A stretch of 64,000 bases of DNA from Prauserella endophytica (GTDB lineage Bacteria; Actinomycetota; Actinomycetes; Mycobacteriales; Pseudonocardiaceae): the NCBI RefSeq assembly GCF_005146945.1, contig NZ_SWMS01000003.1, positions 62,001 through 126,000 on the forward strand, read 5' to 3'. The notes beneath the pieces are model-generated. The model saw nothing but the letters and a program-made list of their open reading frames with translations, searched no databases and was not told the DNA's origin. Positions 53,710 through 62,520 of the stretch are shown one piece after another. Each line of letters starts with the position of its first letter. The stretch's first letter is position 1. Position numbers and translations under genes: made by a program.

Positions 53710-53876
53710 TGCCCCCCGCCGGAAGTTCGCCACACAATTCGGCGGCCCCGCTTCCCGCCGGCTGCGTTGCCGGTCCGCCCAAGTACAGCCCAGTACGAGG
53801 ACGAACCGGCGCCTTGCCAGCGGAAACCTGGACCCACCGACTCAAGCAACAGACTTCCGGCGGAGGGCACTAGCTC
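53703..53876. mobile_element. 174-bp inverted-repeat element (MITE-like), no coding capacity
   Basis: Terminal inverted repeats of 24 bp at 53703-53726 and 53853-53876 match at 23 positions; the core is TAGTGCCC-Y-CCGCCGGAAGT. The terminal repeats contain the stop codons of both flanking convergent genes. The interior has no ORF of its own. The size and long imperfect-free ends resemble a miniature transposable element, but no target-site duplication is clear and no transposase is present. A composite terminator is the alternative. Confidence 0.6.
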
Positions 53877-56800
53877 GTCTCGGCGTTGCTGTGCAGCTGG
53901 GAGGGCAGCACGAACTGGCCCGGCGTCCACAGTCCCGTCCTGGTCACCGTGCGCTGGTGCTCGGCGGCCTCGGCGGGCAGCGCGTCCGGCTCGTAGGGCT
54001 CGAGGACGTAGAGCGAGCCCCAGTCGCGGTTGAAGTCGCCCTTCAGGTACGTGGGCAGCTCGCGGGCGCGCGTGGTCACGTTGATCCAGCCGAACGGCCC
54101 GCCCGCCTTGGGGGACGACCAGGACTCGCCGATGTCGCGGAACGAGCCGCCCGCGCTCACGCGGTACTTCGGCATCTCCGCCACGCCGTTGACGACCGTG
54201 GACGGGCTCAGGCACGGGTGCTGGAAGGCCGCCGCCCACTCGAGGAAGGTCGGCGTGTCACCCACGACATCGGTCATCCGCTCCAGCGCGGGCACCCTGG
54301 GCGCGGTGAAGCCGAGCCACGCGTCGGGGCCGAGCCCGTTGTCCTCGGCGACGATACGGATCTGGTCGGCCTCGCTCGCGGCGCCGTCGACGGTGATCCG
54401 CGCGTCACGCCAGTCCGGCCCGCTGGAGGAGGCGGTGACCGGGCGCCGGTCGACGATCTCGAAGCCGTTCTCCGTCTGCCTGCCGAACTCGGCGGTCATC
54501 GAGTTGGCGCCGTCGATCTGTCCCGCCACCGCGACGACCACGGGGACGTCGCCGTCCTTCGCCCGCTGCGGCACCGGGTACCAGGCGGTGCGCAACTGGC
54601 CCGTTCCGTTGCCGGTCGGCTCGTGGCTTCCCCACGCGGGCGCGTCCCGTCCGCCCAGCTCCTCCGGCGGCTGCCAGCTCTGCCCGTTGGCCGTCTGCGG
54701 CAGGCCACCCCCGGTGACGAAGCCGTCCTGCGCCGGCTGGAGCCACTGCTCGGGGGTGACCTCCGGCGCGGTGCCCTCGGGGGTCTGCCAGCCCGGCGCC
54801 GGCGCGAGGGGCTGTTCGGGGCTGGGGTCGAGCAGGCCGCGGCGGGGATGCTGCTCGACGTACACGTAGTCCGAAAGGCCGCAGCTCTGCCTCGCCAGCT
54901 GCGCGGCGTTGTCGGTGCCGCTGTTGTAGGTGTTCCAGCGCTCGGCCGTGGCCTTGCCGATGCTGCCGATCTCGAAGAGCACCAGCACGGCGCACACGAT
55001 CGACAGCGGCGCGGTGCCGAGCCGCAGCGCGCGGCTGCGGCTCTCCATGCGCGGCGGCAGCTCGAACGGCTTGTGCTCGTCGTGCTTGATGTGTTCCACC
55101 ACCGCGACGGCGAAGGCGGCGGCGGCCGCCACCAGGAGCATGGTGCTGAGCGGTATCCCGAGGAGCTGCGGCGGCATGTCGTACCACGGCACGCCCCAGC
55201 CGGAGACGTACCACCACGCGTTCGGGCCGGTCGCGGCGAGCGCGGCGATGACGAGCAGCGCGGCGACGAACCCGGCCCGGTTGCGGCGCGAGAGCAGCAC
55301 GTTGGTGCTGGTCGCCAGCGCCGTGAGCGCGGCGAGGGCTCCCCCGATCGTCGCGAGCATCCCGAAGTGGTGCGAGTGCTTGGTCGGGGTCAGGGCCAGC
55401 ACCACGAAAGAAAGGCCGGCCATCGCGAGCAGGCGCCTGCTCGGGCCGAGTGCCGCGCCACGAATGATGCCGCGGCGCAGCAGCACCACCGCGCACGTGG
55501 CGAGGCACAGCATCACCAGCAGCACCGGGAACCGGCGGGTCATCGAGCCGTCGGGGCCGTCGGTGAAGAGCATCGTGTAGCGCGAGAGCTCCTGGTGCCA
55601 CGCCTGGTTGGGCCCGATCGCCGTGCGCAGCTCGGTCGCCCCGAGCGCGCCGCCGAGCGTCTGGTCGTAGAAGACGAGGTTCAGGATCACGAAGCCGCTG
55701 GCAGCGATCGGCGCGAGCACCGGAAGCCAGCCGAACCGCAGCGCGTGGTGACGCACCATCTTGAACAGCGGCTTGCCCGCGACGATGAAGGGCAGCACCG
55801 CCATGAGGCCGTGCGGGTTGGTCGCCACGGACAGCGCAGCGGTGGTGAGGCCGAGCGCGGCGGGCAGCAGCCTGCGTGTGGCGACCGCGCGCTCCACCGC
55901 GCACAGCGTGATCAGCGACAGGACCGCGACGATGTTCTCCGGGCGCAGCCCGTTGTTGTAGGGCAGCCAGAAGGCGAGGAACACCGCGCCTGCCGCCCAC
56001 GCGGCGGCGCTGCTGCGGCGGACCTGCTGGCCGAGGCGCGGCAGCACCTCCCTGCTGATGAGCACCCACGATGCGATGCCCATGAGCAGCGACGGCAGCC
56101 GCATCCACGGCGCGAGCGTGCTGACGTGCGTCATCGCGGCGTAGAGGTCCACGAACCACGCCATCGGCGAGTCGGCCGTGCCGTACCAGCGGTAGTACTC
56201 GCCGATGTAGCCCGCGTCGTCGCGGATCCTCGCCATGGTGAGGAAGTAGCCGTCGTCGGCGGTCATCGCGCCGAGGAGCCACCAGACCACGAGCGTGCCG
56301 ACCACGGCGAAGTCCAGCGGCCTCGGTTTCCACCAGCCGCGCGGGGCGAGGCGCGGCGGCTTGCGGCCGGTCAGCCGGTCGAGGCGGTACAGCGCCCACA
56401 TGGCGACCACGAAGCAACAGGTCGAAAGCACGATCGCGATCCACTTGACCACTGTGGCCGTGGTGTCCCAGCGGTTGTCGACCTCCACCGACACCGAAAG
56501 GCCACGCACGTCGTCGCTGCCCGCGTCCAGGTCGGAGTAGATGCCGGTGACCTGCGGCCGGTAGTCGCCCTCGGCGGCGGCGAGGACCTCGTCACCGATC
56601 CGCGCCGACGTGCCCGCGCTGTCGGAGCGGATCTCGATCACGCACTCACCGGGGCCGATCGGCGCCGAGCCGAGCTGCTGACCACGCGTGGTGATCGACA
56701 GCAGGCCGCTGTCCACGCGCAGCGCCAGCCCGGTGAGCCTGCCCGGCTCCGAGGTGGGGGCGTTGGTGCTGACCAGCGTCGCGGGGCCGTCGGTGCGGCG

Positions 56801-57040
56801 GTCGAGGTCCGTGGCGGCGGTGCAGGGGACCTCTGCGGTGAGCCGCACCGGGGCCTGCGCGGTCAGCGGCGCCGCGACCGCGCGGGTGCCCTGCTCCGTC
56901 GGCCAGTCGAGCGTGGTGACCTGCTGGTTCACCGGCAGCAGCGGAACGGCGATCGCGAGGATCGCGCTCAGCGTGCCCACGATCGTGGCGAGCAGGCCCA
57001 GTAGCTTGACGCGCCGCCGCCGGGACGACTCCTCGCTCAC
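53870..57040 (-). CDS. Arabinosyltransferase (EmbA/EmbB/EmbC family)
   Basis: 1056 residues, the usual Emb size. After an N-terminal helix (about 10-35) and an extracellular segment, about a dozen helices follow. The GT-C active-site motif ADDGYFLTMARIRDDAGYIG lies in the first loop region, with WYGTADSPMAWFVDLYAAMT after it. The C-terminal extracellular carbohydrate-binding domain is rich in Trp/Pro. It adds arabinofuranose from decaprenylphosphoryl-arabinose to cell-wall arabinan. The GTG at 57040 follows GGAAGGA; a longer frame to 57208 was rejected. The stop lies in the right arm of the 174-bp element. Confidence 0.93.
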   Translation of the reverse strand: MSEESSRRRRVKLLGLLATIVGTLSAILAIAVPLLPVNQQVTTLDWPTEQGTRAVAAPLTAQAPVRLTAEVPCTAATDLDRRTDGPATLVSTNAPTSEPGRLTGLALRVDSGLLSITTRGQQLGSAPIGPGECVIEIRSDSAGTSARIGDEVLAAAEGDYRPQVTGIYSDLDAGSDDVRGLSVSVEVDNRWDTTATVVKWIAIVLSTCCFVVAMWALYRLDRLTGRKPPRLAPRGWWKPRPLDFAVVGTLVVWWLLGAMTADDGYFLTMARIRDDAGYIGEYYRWYGTADSPMAWFVDLYAAMTHVSTLAPWMRLPSLLMGIASWVLISREVLPRLGQQVRRSSAAAWAAGAVFLAFWLPYNNGLRPENIVAVLSLITLCAVERAVATRRLLPAALGLTTAALSVATNPHGLMAVLPFIVAGKPLFKMVRHHALRFGWLPVLAPIAASGFVILNLVFYDQTLGGALGATELRTAIGPNQAWHQELSRYTMLFTDGPDGSMTRRFPVLLVMLCLATCAVVLLRRGIIRGAALGPSRRLLAMAGLSFVVLALTPTKHSHHFGMLATIGGALAALTALATSTNVLLSRRNRAGFVAALLVIAALAATGPNAWWYVSGWGVPWYDMPPQLLGIPLSTMLLVAAAAAFAVAVVEHIKHDEHKPFELPPRMESRSRALRLGTAPLSIVCAVLVLFEIGSIGKATAERWNTYNSGTDNAAQLARQSCGLSDYVYVEQHPRRGLLDPSPEQPLAPAPGWQTPEGTAPEVTPEQWLQPAQDGFVTGGGLPQTANGQSWQPPEELGGRDAPAWGSHEPTGNGTGQLRTAWYPVPQRAKDGDVPVVVAVAGQIDGANSMTAEFGRQTENGFEIVDRRPVTASSSGPDWRDARITVDGAASEADQIRIVAEDNGLGPDAWLGFTAPRVPALERMTDVVGDTPTFLEWAAAFQHPCLSPSTVVNGVAEMPKYRVSAGGSFRDIGESWSSPKAGGPFGWINVTTRARELPTYLKGDFNRDWGSLYVLEPYEPDALPAEAAEHQRTVTRTGLWTPGQFVLPSQLHSNAETS

Positions 57041-57162
57041 GCAGCGTTCCTTCCGGTCCGGGCTGCTGGGCCGCGCACCCTCATGCCCCCGAGATCTACC
57101 TCTTGTACGCGAGGAATGTACGACCGTGCGTAGCCGCGCGCCCGAGGGGGTCCCCACTCCCG

Positions 57163-57281
57163 GCCGCGAGTCGTGCGTTCCAGTCCGCGAGTCGTGCGTT
57201 CCCGACACCGAGTTTTGCGCTCCAGCACACGACTCGGTGTCCTGAGTGCGCTACTCGCGTGCTGGAGTGCGGGACTCGCGG
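57163..57281. repeat. Block of ~20-bp repeats in opposite orientations
   Basis: Three direct units of the form CGCGAGTCGTGCGTTCC (57165, 57186 and a variant ACCGAGTTTTGCGCTCC at 57207) are followed by inverted versions (ACACGACTCGGTGTC, GCGCTACTCGCG, GAGTGCGGGACTCGCGG). Left and right halves can fold on each other. It fills the gap between the arabinosyltransferase start and the acyl-CoA ligase stop. No gene is visible in it. Confidence 0.75.
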
Positions 57282-57283
57282 GG

Positions 57284-58951
57284 TCAGTGGTCGGCGTGGC
57301 GCTCGCGGAGCTCGCGGCGCAGGAGCTTGCCAGAGACGGTCTTCGGGATCTCGTCGAGGAACTCGACCCGGCGCGGGATCTTGTACGCCGCGAGGCGCTC
57401 GCGCGCGAACGCGATCAGCTCCTCCTCGGTCGCCCGCCTGCCTGCCCGCAGGCTCACGAACGCCTTGATCGTCTCGCCTCGGTAGTCGTCGGGCACGCCG
57501 ACCACGGCGGCCTCCCGCACGGCGTCGTGCTCGTAGAGCACGTCCTCCACCTCGCGCGGCCACACCTTGTAACCGCTCGCGTTGATCTGGTCCTTCTTTC
57601 GGTCGACGAGGTAGAACCAGCCCTCGGCGTCCATGTACCCCACGTCACCGGTGTGCAGCTCGCCGCCGGGGATCGCGCGGTCCGTCTCGTCCGGCTTGTT
57701 CCAGTAGCCCTTCACCACCTGGGGCCCGCTGATCACCACCTCGCCGATCTCGCCTGGCGGCAGCTCCGTGCCGTCGTCGCCGACGATCCGCGCCACCGTG
57801 TTGTAGACCGGCACGCCGATGGAGACGGCCCCGGACCGCTCGTCGACGGGTGCCCGCGCGGGCGCGGGCACGCCGTGGCTCGGTGAGGTGGTCTCGGTGA
57901 GCCCGTAGATGTTGTGGATGTACGTGCCGGTCAGCTCTTCGAAAGCCGTGATCGTCGACCGCGGGATCGGCGCTCCGCCCGACCAGATCTTGCGCAGCGA
58001 CGCCAACGCCGCGCGGTCGGCGTTGGGGGCGTTGAGCAGCGCGATGAACACGGTGATCGCGCCCACCGTGAACGTGGGCCGCTGCTCGCGGATCACGTCG
58101 ACCACCAGCGACGGCTCGAAGCGGTACGTCAGCACCAGCGGCGCCCCGAGCAGTAGTGCGAGAGTGACGTGGCCGATCAGCCCGGTGATGTGGAAGACGG
58201 GTGCGACGCCCAGCACGATGTCGTCCGCGCCCAGTTCGCACAGCTGCCGGTAGCACTGGGAGTTGAAGACGATGTTGCCGTGGGTGTTCATCGCGCCTTT
58301 CGGCGGTCCGGTGGTGCCCGAGGTGTAGGTCAGCACGGCGGTGTCGTCCGGCGCGAACGAAACCGGCGGCGGTGCCTGCCCCCGATGCGCCGCCAGGAAC
58401 TCGGCGAGGTCCGCCGCGCCCCCGGCCGCACCAGTGCGCCCGGCACCGGCGAACACCCGCGCGTCGCCTCGGGTCTGGTACTCCAGCTCCGACGTCGTGA
58501 GCACCGTGCGCACCGCGGTGCCGCCGACGACCGCGGCCGCGACGTCGCGGTGGAGCCCCTCCAGCGTCAGCAGCACCGTCGCGCCCGAGTCGCGCAGCAG
58601 CAGCTCCAGCTCGCGCTCGCGGTTCATCGGGTTGACGTTGACGGCGATGCCGCCCGCCTTCCAGGTGCCGAGCAGCCCGATCGCGTACTGCGGCACGTTC
58701 TGCAGGTACAGCGCCACCCGTTCGCCGGGCGCGAAGCCTTTCGACAGCAGGCCCGCGGCGAACGCGTCGCTGAGTGCGGCCAGCTCGGCGAAGGTGAGGC
58801 GGCCGTCGAAGTAGCGGATCGCGTGGCCCCCGGGATCACGCCGCACCGCGGCCTCGAACATCGCCAGCGCGTGCGGGAACTCCGGTGCCAGCTCGGCCGG
58901 CTGTCCCTCGCCGTAGTGCGCGAGCCAGGGCCTGTCGTCATAGCCGGACAC
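57284..58951 (-). CDS. Long-chain fatty acid-CoA ligase-like AMP-binding enzyme
   Basis: 555 residues. ATP loop LTYTSGTTGPPKGAM (starting near 206), adenylate motif NIYGLTETTSPSHG, GDVGYMDAEGWFYLVDRKKD and the catalytic lysine in KTVSGKLLRREL near the C-terminus. It activates a fatty or aromatic acid as acyl-CoA. It is transcribed in the same direction as, and 23 bp downstream of, the FCD-type GntR gene, so the regulator may control it as well. Substrate unknown. Confidence 0.92.
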   Translation of the reverse strand: MSGYDDRPWLAHYGEGQPAELAPEFPHALAMFEAAVRRDPGGHAIRYFDGRLTFAELAALSDAFAAGLLSKGFAPGERVALYLQNVPQYAIGLLGTWKAGGIAVNVNPMNRERELELLLRDSGATVLLTLEGLHRDVAAAVVGGTAVRTVLTTSELEYQTRGDARVFAGAGRTGAAGGAADLAEFLAAHRGQAPPPVSFAPDDTAVLTYTSGTTGPPKGAMNTHGNIVFNSQCYRQLCELGADDIVLGVAPVFHITGLIGHVTLALLLGAPLVLTYRFEPSLVVDVIREQRPTFTVGAITVFIALLNAPNADRAALASLRKIWSGGAPIPRSTITAFEELTGTYIHNIYGLTETTSPSHGVPAPARAPVDERSGAVSIGVPVYNTVARIVGDDGTELPPGEIGEVVISGPQVVKGYWNKPDETDRAIPGGELHTGDVGYMDAEGWFYLVDRKKDQINASGYKVWPREVEDVLYEHDAVREAAVVGVPDDYRGETIKAFVSLRAGRRATEEELIAFARERLAAYKIPRRVEFLDEIPKTVSGKLLRRELRERHADH

Positions 58952-58974
58952 GAGGACACCTCCTCACGGTCGAC

Positions 58975-59667
58975 CTAAGTCGGCCGGAGGACACGCGTCA
59001 ACTCCGCGACCTTGCTCCTGCGCACGGTCTCCAGATGCCGCGCCATGACCTCGCCCGCGGTCGCCGGGTCCCGGCGGCGCAGCGCGGTGACGATCTCGTG
59101 GTGCTGCCGCTGGCCGAGCGCGATCTCCTCGGCGTCGTGCTGGTGCATGAGCGGGTTGTAGATCCGCTGGACGTCCAGCACCTGTTCGAGCAGCCGCGTG
59201 AGCGTGCCGTTGTTGCCGCAGGCGCGCAGCGCGTCGTGCCAGGCGACGTTGAGCGGGCGGATGCGGGCCCGGAGCTCTTCCGCCGTCTCCTCGTCGCCCG
59301 CTGCCCACAGCGCGCGCACGAGCCGGTCGAGCTCGTCGGTGAGCTGTTCGAGATGGGCGAGCCGCAACTCGCTCGCCGCGGTCGCGGCCCGCTCGGCGAT
59401 GGCGCGTTCGAGGACGATCCGCGCGTCGAAGACCTCGATGATCTCCTCCGGCGACAGCTCGTGCACGACATACCCTCGGGTGCGCCGCGTGATCAGCCCC
59501 TCCTGGGCGAGCCGGGCGAGCGCTTCGCGCACGGGTGTCCGCGAGACGCCGAGGCGTTGCGAGAGCGGAGTCTCCAGCAGCACGGTGCCCGGCGGGAGCT
59601 CGCGATCGAGGATCATGCCGCGCAGCCGCTGATGCTGGACGGTCGCGGTGTCGTCCGGTCGCGTCAT
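58975..59667 (-). CDS. GntR family regulator, FCD type
   Basis: 230 residues from MTRPDDTATVQHQRLRG. The winged HTH has DRELPPGTVLLETPLSQRLG and VSRTPVREALARLAQEGLI. The FCD domain has EVFDARIVLERAIAERAA and the metal-site residues in NVAWHDALRACGNN and QHHEIVTALRRRD. An ATG six codons upstream at 59685 is possible; it overlaps a putative operator, which would suit autoregulation. It is divergent from the ABC-M20 operon and upstream of the acyl-CoA ligase. Confidence 0.9.
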   Translation of the reverse strand: MTRPDDTATVQHQRLRGMILDRELPPGTVLLETPLSQRLGVSRTPVREALARLAQEGLITRRTRGYVVHELSPEEIIEVFDARIVLERAIAERAATAASELRLAHLEQLTDELDRLVRALWAAGDEETAEELRARIRPLNVAWHDALRACGNNGTLTRLLEQVLDVQRIYNPLMHQHDAEEIALGQRQHHEIVTALRRRDPATAGEVMARHLETVRRSKVAELTRVLRPT

Positions 59668-59675
59668 GTCGGCGA

Positions 59676-59780
59676 GTGTATCCATTTCCGTGCCGGATGA
59701 GGACACCGGAGAATTGTTCGCTGAATTACTAATCCGGTGACCACAAATAGGCACGTTTCCACATTCCAGGATGGATACAC
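59676..59780. promoter_or_regulatory. Paired inverted sites for the FCD GntR regulator
   Basis: GTGTATCCAT (59676-59685) and ATGGATACAC (59771-59780) are exact reverse complements 85 bp apart in the divergent promoter region, each close to one of the promoters. A related TGTACA core follows at 59793-59798. FCD-GntR proteins commonly bind such TGTATNC-type sites. The region is AT-richer than its surroundings. Confidence 0.6.
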
Positions 59781-59895
59781 AATGAATTGACATGTACACA
59801 AAATCGCGCCTAGGTTGACCTGGCGAGCCGGGTGATTCCGGCCGCTTCCCGCACCGGAGCGATCCCTCGAACCCATCTCGTGACGGAGTGAACCC

Positions 59896-60708
59896 ATGCC
59901 GACCTCGCGCACCGACGCACCCGCGGCCCGGCGCCGCAGGGCCGGGCTCGTCCTCGGGCAGGTGGCCCTGCTCGCCGGCGTGCTGGCGCTGTGTGAGGCA
60001 CTGGTCCGCGGCAACGTGGTGTCCAGCCTGTACCTGCCCGCGCCGACCGACGTCCTCGACGAGGTGGTGCTGCTGCTGTCGGGGGACAACGGCTTCTACG
60101 GCAACCTCGCCGTGACGTTGCAGGAATTTCTCACGGGCTACCTGCTCGCTGTCGCGGCCGGAATTCTTTTCGGCCTGTTCCTCGCGCTCGTCCCGCTTGC
60201 CGAGGCGTTCTTCCGGCCGTTTCTCGCGGCGCTGATGGCGGTGCCGAAGGTAACCGTGATCCCGTTGCTCACCCTGTGGTTCGGGCTCGGCCTCGGACAC
60301 AAGGTGATCATCGTGTTCCTGTTCTGTTTCTTCCCGATCGTCTACAACACGATCGCCGGCGTGAAGCAGACGTCGGCCGACCACCTCAAGGTCGCCAGGT
60401 CGTTCCGTGCGAGCCGATTCCAGGTGATCACCAAGGTGGTGCTGCCCTCGGCGGTGCCCACGATCTTCGCGGCACTGCGCGTCGAGGCGGCCGCCGCGCT
60501 CGTCGGCGCCATCTTCGGCGAGATGGTCGCGTCCAAGGCGGGACTGGGCAACGGCCTCACGGAGGCCACATCGCTCTACGACACCCCTAGGGCGTTCGCC
60601 TTCATCATCCTGATCACGCTCGTCTCCGTCGCGAGCGTCACCGTGATCGACCAGCTCGAGAAACGGGTCTTCCTCAAGTGGCGGCCCCGGCAGACCCGGC
60701 TGCGCTGA
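59896..60708 (+). CDS. ABC transporter permease (SsuC/TauC type)
   Basis: 270 residues, about six helices. Nitrate/sulfonate/taurine-type permease motifs: SLYLPAPTDVLDEVV near the N-terminus, FLAALMAVPKVTVIPLLTLW, and the ATPase-contact loop VARSFRASRFQVITKVVLPS. The ATG at 59896 follows ACGGAGTG. It is the first gene of a divergent operon facing the FCD-GntR gene. Confidence 0.92.
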   Translation: MPTSRTDAPAARRRRAGLVLGQVALLAGVLALCEALVRGNVVSSLYLPAPTDVLDEVVLLLSGDNGFYGNLAVTLQEFLTGYLLAVAAGILFGLFLALVPLAEAFFRPFLAALMAVPKVTVIPLLTLWFGLGLGHKVIIVFLFCFFPIVYNTIAGVKQTSADHLKVARSFRASRFQVITKVVLPSAVPTIFAALRVEAAAALVGAIFGEMVASKAGLGNGLTEATSLYDTPRAFAFIILITLVSVASVTVIDQLEKRVFLKWRPRQTRLR

Positions 60709-60742
60709 GCGGCCGGCCCCGAACCAGGAGGCAATCCCCGAT

Positions 60743-61744
60743 ATGTTGCGCAGCAGGAGAAAACCGGTCGCCGCGGCGCTCGCGGCAGTGCTGGCACTGA
60801 CACTGACGGCGTGTGCGCAGGAGGTCGAGCGAACCTCGTCCGGCCTGATCAAGGTCACCTACGCGTCGTTCGCGGGCCCGAGCGGCCTGCCCGCGAAGTT
60901 CGGCAAGGAGAAGGGTTTCTTCGAGGAGCAAGGCCTCGACGTGACCTTCGTCGAGGCGCAGGACCCGGTGGGCCTGGTCAGCAGCGGTGACGTGCAGATC
61001 GCCGACTCCGACACCACCTCGGCCGTGATCGCCGCCGGCAAGTCGGCGCCGATCAAGATCGTGTCCTCGATGTATCGCACCAAGGGCCCGTTCTACCTCA
61101 TCGGCGGAAAGAACGTGCGGGATATGGCCGACCTCAAGGGAAAGCGGATCGGCATCGGCCGCAAGGGCTCGGGCATGGAGGTCTACACCCGCTACATCCT
61201 GCGGGAGAACGGCATCTCCGAGTCGGAGGTGACGCTGATCCCCACCGGTGCCTACCAGCCCGCCTACGCCGCGCTGGAGAGCGGCCAGGTGGATGCCACG
61301 ATCATCCACGAGCCGTTCGTGTCGCTCGCCGAGTCCACCGGCGTCGGTCACCTGCTCGCCAAGGGCTGGGACTACCTGCCGACGTTCCACACCGGCGTCG
61401 AGATCACGAGCACGCGGTTCGCCGAGGAGAACCCCGACGTGGTCAGGAAGTTCCTCACCGCGTACTTCCGCTCCGCGATCTACGCGAAGGAGCATCAGGA
61501 CGAGTTCCGTGACTTCGCCAGCTCACAGATCAAGGTGCCGGCCGAGGTGCAGGCCAGCGCGCTCCGCCGCGAGGAGCCGATCTGGGAGAACAGGCCCGAG
61601 GTCGACCCGGGCGCGTTGCGTGACACTCAGCGGATCCAGCGCGAACTGGGCCTGCAGGACACGATCTACGAGACGAGCGAGGTCGTCGACGACACCTACC
61701 TGCCGAGCGCGCAGGACCTCGCGGCCGCGGGCAGCGCTCGATGA
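60743..61744 (+). CDS. ABC transporter substrate-binding lipoprotein (SsuA/TauA, NMT1-like)
   Basis: 333 residues. Signal peptide with lipobox LTAC (C24). NMT1/SsuA-type features are KFGKEKGFFEEQGLDVTFVE, LVSSGDVQIADSDTTSAVIA, DLKGKRIGIGRKGSGMEVYT and VDATIIHEPF. It binds the imported solute outside the membrane. The family handles sulfonates, thiamine precursors and aromatic acids; the downstream M20 amidohydrolase suggests an N-acyl or amide compound (inference). The stop overlaps the ATPase gene. Confidence 0.92.
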   Translation: MLRSRRKPVAAALAAVLALTLTACAQEVERTSSGLIKVTYASFAGPSGLPAKFGKEKGFFEEQGLDVTFVEAQDPVGLVSSGDVQIADSDTTSAVIAAGKSAPIKIVSSMYRTKGPFYLIGGKNVRDMADLKGKRIGIGRKGSGMEVYTRYILRENGISESEVTLIPTGAYQPAYAALESGQVDATIIHEPFVSLAESTGVGHLLAKGWDYLPTFHTGVEITSTRFAEENPDVVRKFLTAYFRSAIYAKEHQDEFRDFASSQIKVPAEVQASALRREEPIWENRPEVDPGALRDTQRIQRELGLQDTIYETSEVVDDTYLPSAQDLAAAGSAR

Positions 61745-62520
61745 ACGGGCAGGGCTTCACGGTCACGGGCGTGTCGAAGACCTACGGCGGCGCGGGTGAG
61801 GTGCGCGCGCTCGACGGCATCGACCTGACCGTCGGCGAGGGGGAGTTCGTGGTGCTCCTCGGCCGCAGTGGCTGCGGCAAGAGCACGCTGCTGGAGATCA
61901 TGGCCGGGCTGCAGCGGCCCACGACCGGCACGGTGCGGCTCGGTGGCCGTGAGATCACCGAGCCCGACGAGCGGATCGGTGTGGTGTTCCAGGATCCCTC
62001 GCTGTACCCGTGGCGCACGGTCGGCCGCAACGTCGAGCTCGGGCTGGAGCTTGCGGGGTTGCCGAAGGGCAGGCGCCGGGCCGTCGCACAGGAGCACCTG
62101 GAACTCGTCGGCCTGCCGGACGCGGGGAACAAGTACCCCCGGCAGCTTTCGGGCGGCATGCGCCAGCGCGTCGGCATCGCACGGGCGCTGGCGACCCGGC
62201 CCGACGTGCTGCTGATGGACGAGCCGTTCGGCGCCGTGGACCACCTCACGCGCCTGCAGCTGCAACACGACCTGCTGCGGCTCTGGGCCGAGGACACCCG
62301 CACGGTGGTGTTCGTGACCCACGACGTCGCCGAGGCGATCGTGCTTGCCGACCGGATCGTGCTGCTGACCCCGGGACCGGGCCGGATAGCGCGAACGTGG
62401 GACGTGCCGCGGCCGAGGCCCCGCACGCTCGGTGACCCCGGGCTGACGGCGCTGCGGGAGGAGATCTACGCCCAGCTCGAAGACACCGGTACGTGGGAGA
62501 AGGAGGGACAGCCACGATGA
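61741..62520 (+). CDS. ABC transporter ATP-binding protein (SsuB/TauB type)
   Basis: 259 residues. Walker A GRSGCGKS, Q-loop VFQDPSLYPW, signature SGGMRQRVG, Walker B VLLMDEPFGAVD and switch VTHDVAEAI. It drives the importer with the permease and lipoprotein encoded just upstream. ATGA overlaps occur at both ends, so the whole operon is translationally coupled. Confidence 0.94.
   Translation: MNGQGFTVTGVSKTYGGAGEVRALDGIDLTVGEGEFVVLLGRSGCGKSTLLEIMAGLQRPTTGTVRLGGREITEPDERIGVVFQDPSLYPWRTVGRNVELGLELAGLPKGRRRAVAQEHLELVGLPDAGNKYPRQLSGGMRQRVGIARALATRPDVLLMDEPFGAVDHLTRLQLQHDLLRLWAEDTRTVVFVTHDVAEAIVLADRIVLLTPGPGRIARTWDVPRPRPRTLGDPGLTALREEIYAQLEDTGTWEKEGQPR

Noticed and set aside
53703-53876. Insertion sequence with transposase
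   Set aside because: Only 174 bp, with no transposase coding region inside or adjacent; kept as MITE-like.
53870-57040. Evidence for mycolic acids
   Set aside because: Emb-type arabinosyltransferase implies arabinan in the wall, but no mycolate genes are present, and Pseudonocardiaceae have arabinogalactan without mycolates.
57163-57281. Possible CRISPR array or tRNA-like fold
   Set aside because: Units change orientation and adjoin without spacers; no tRNA-type arms are seen.
57284-58951. Start of a secondary-metabolite gene cluster
   Set aside because: A lone acyl-CoA ligase without carrier proteins, ketosynthases or condensation domains nearby.
58975-60858. Extended N-terminus for the FCD GntR protein
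   Set aside because: The extension runs antisense through the ABC permease gene and the divergent promoter; ATG 59667 or 59685 gives a normal-length regulator.
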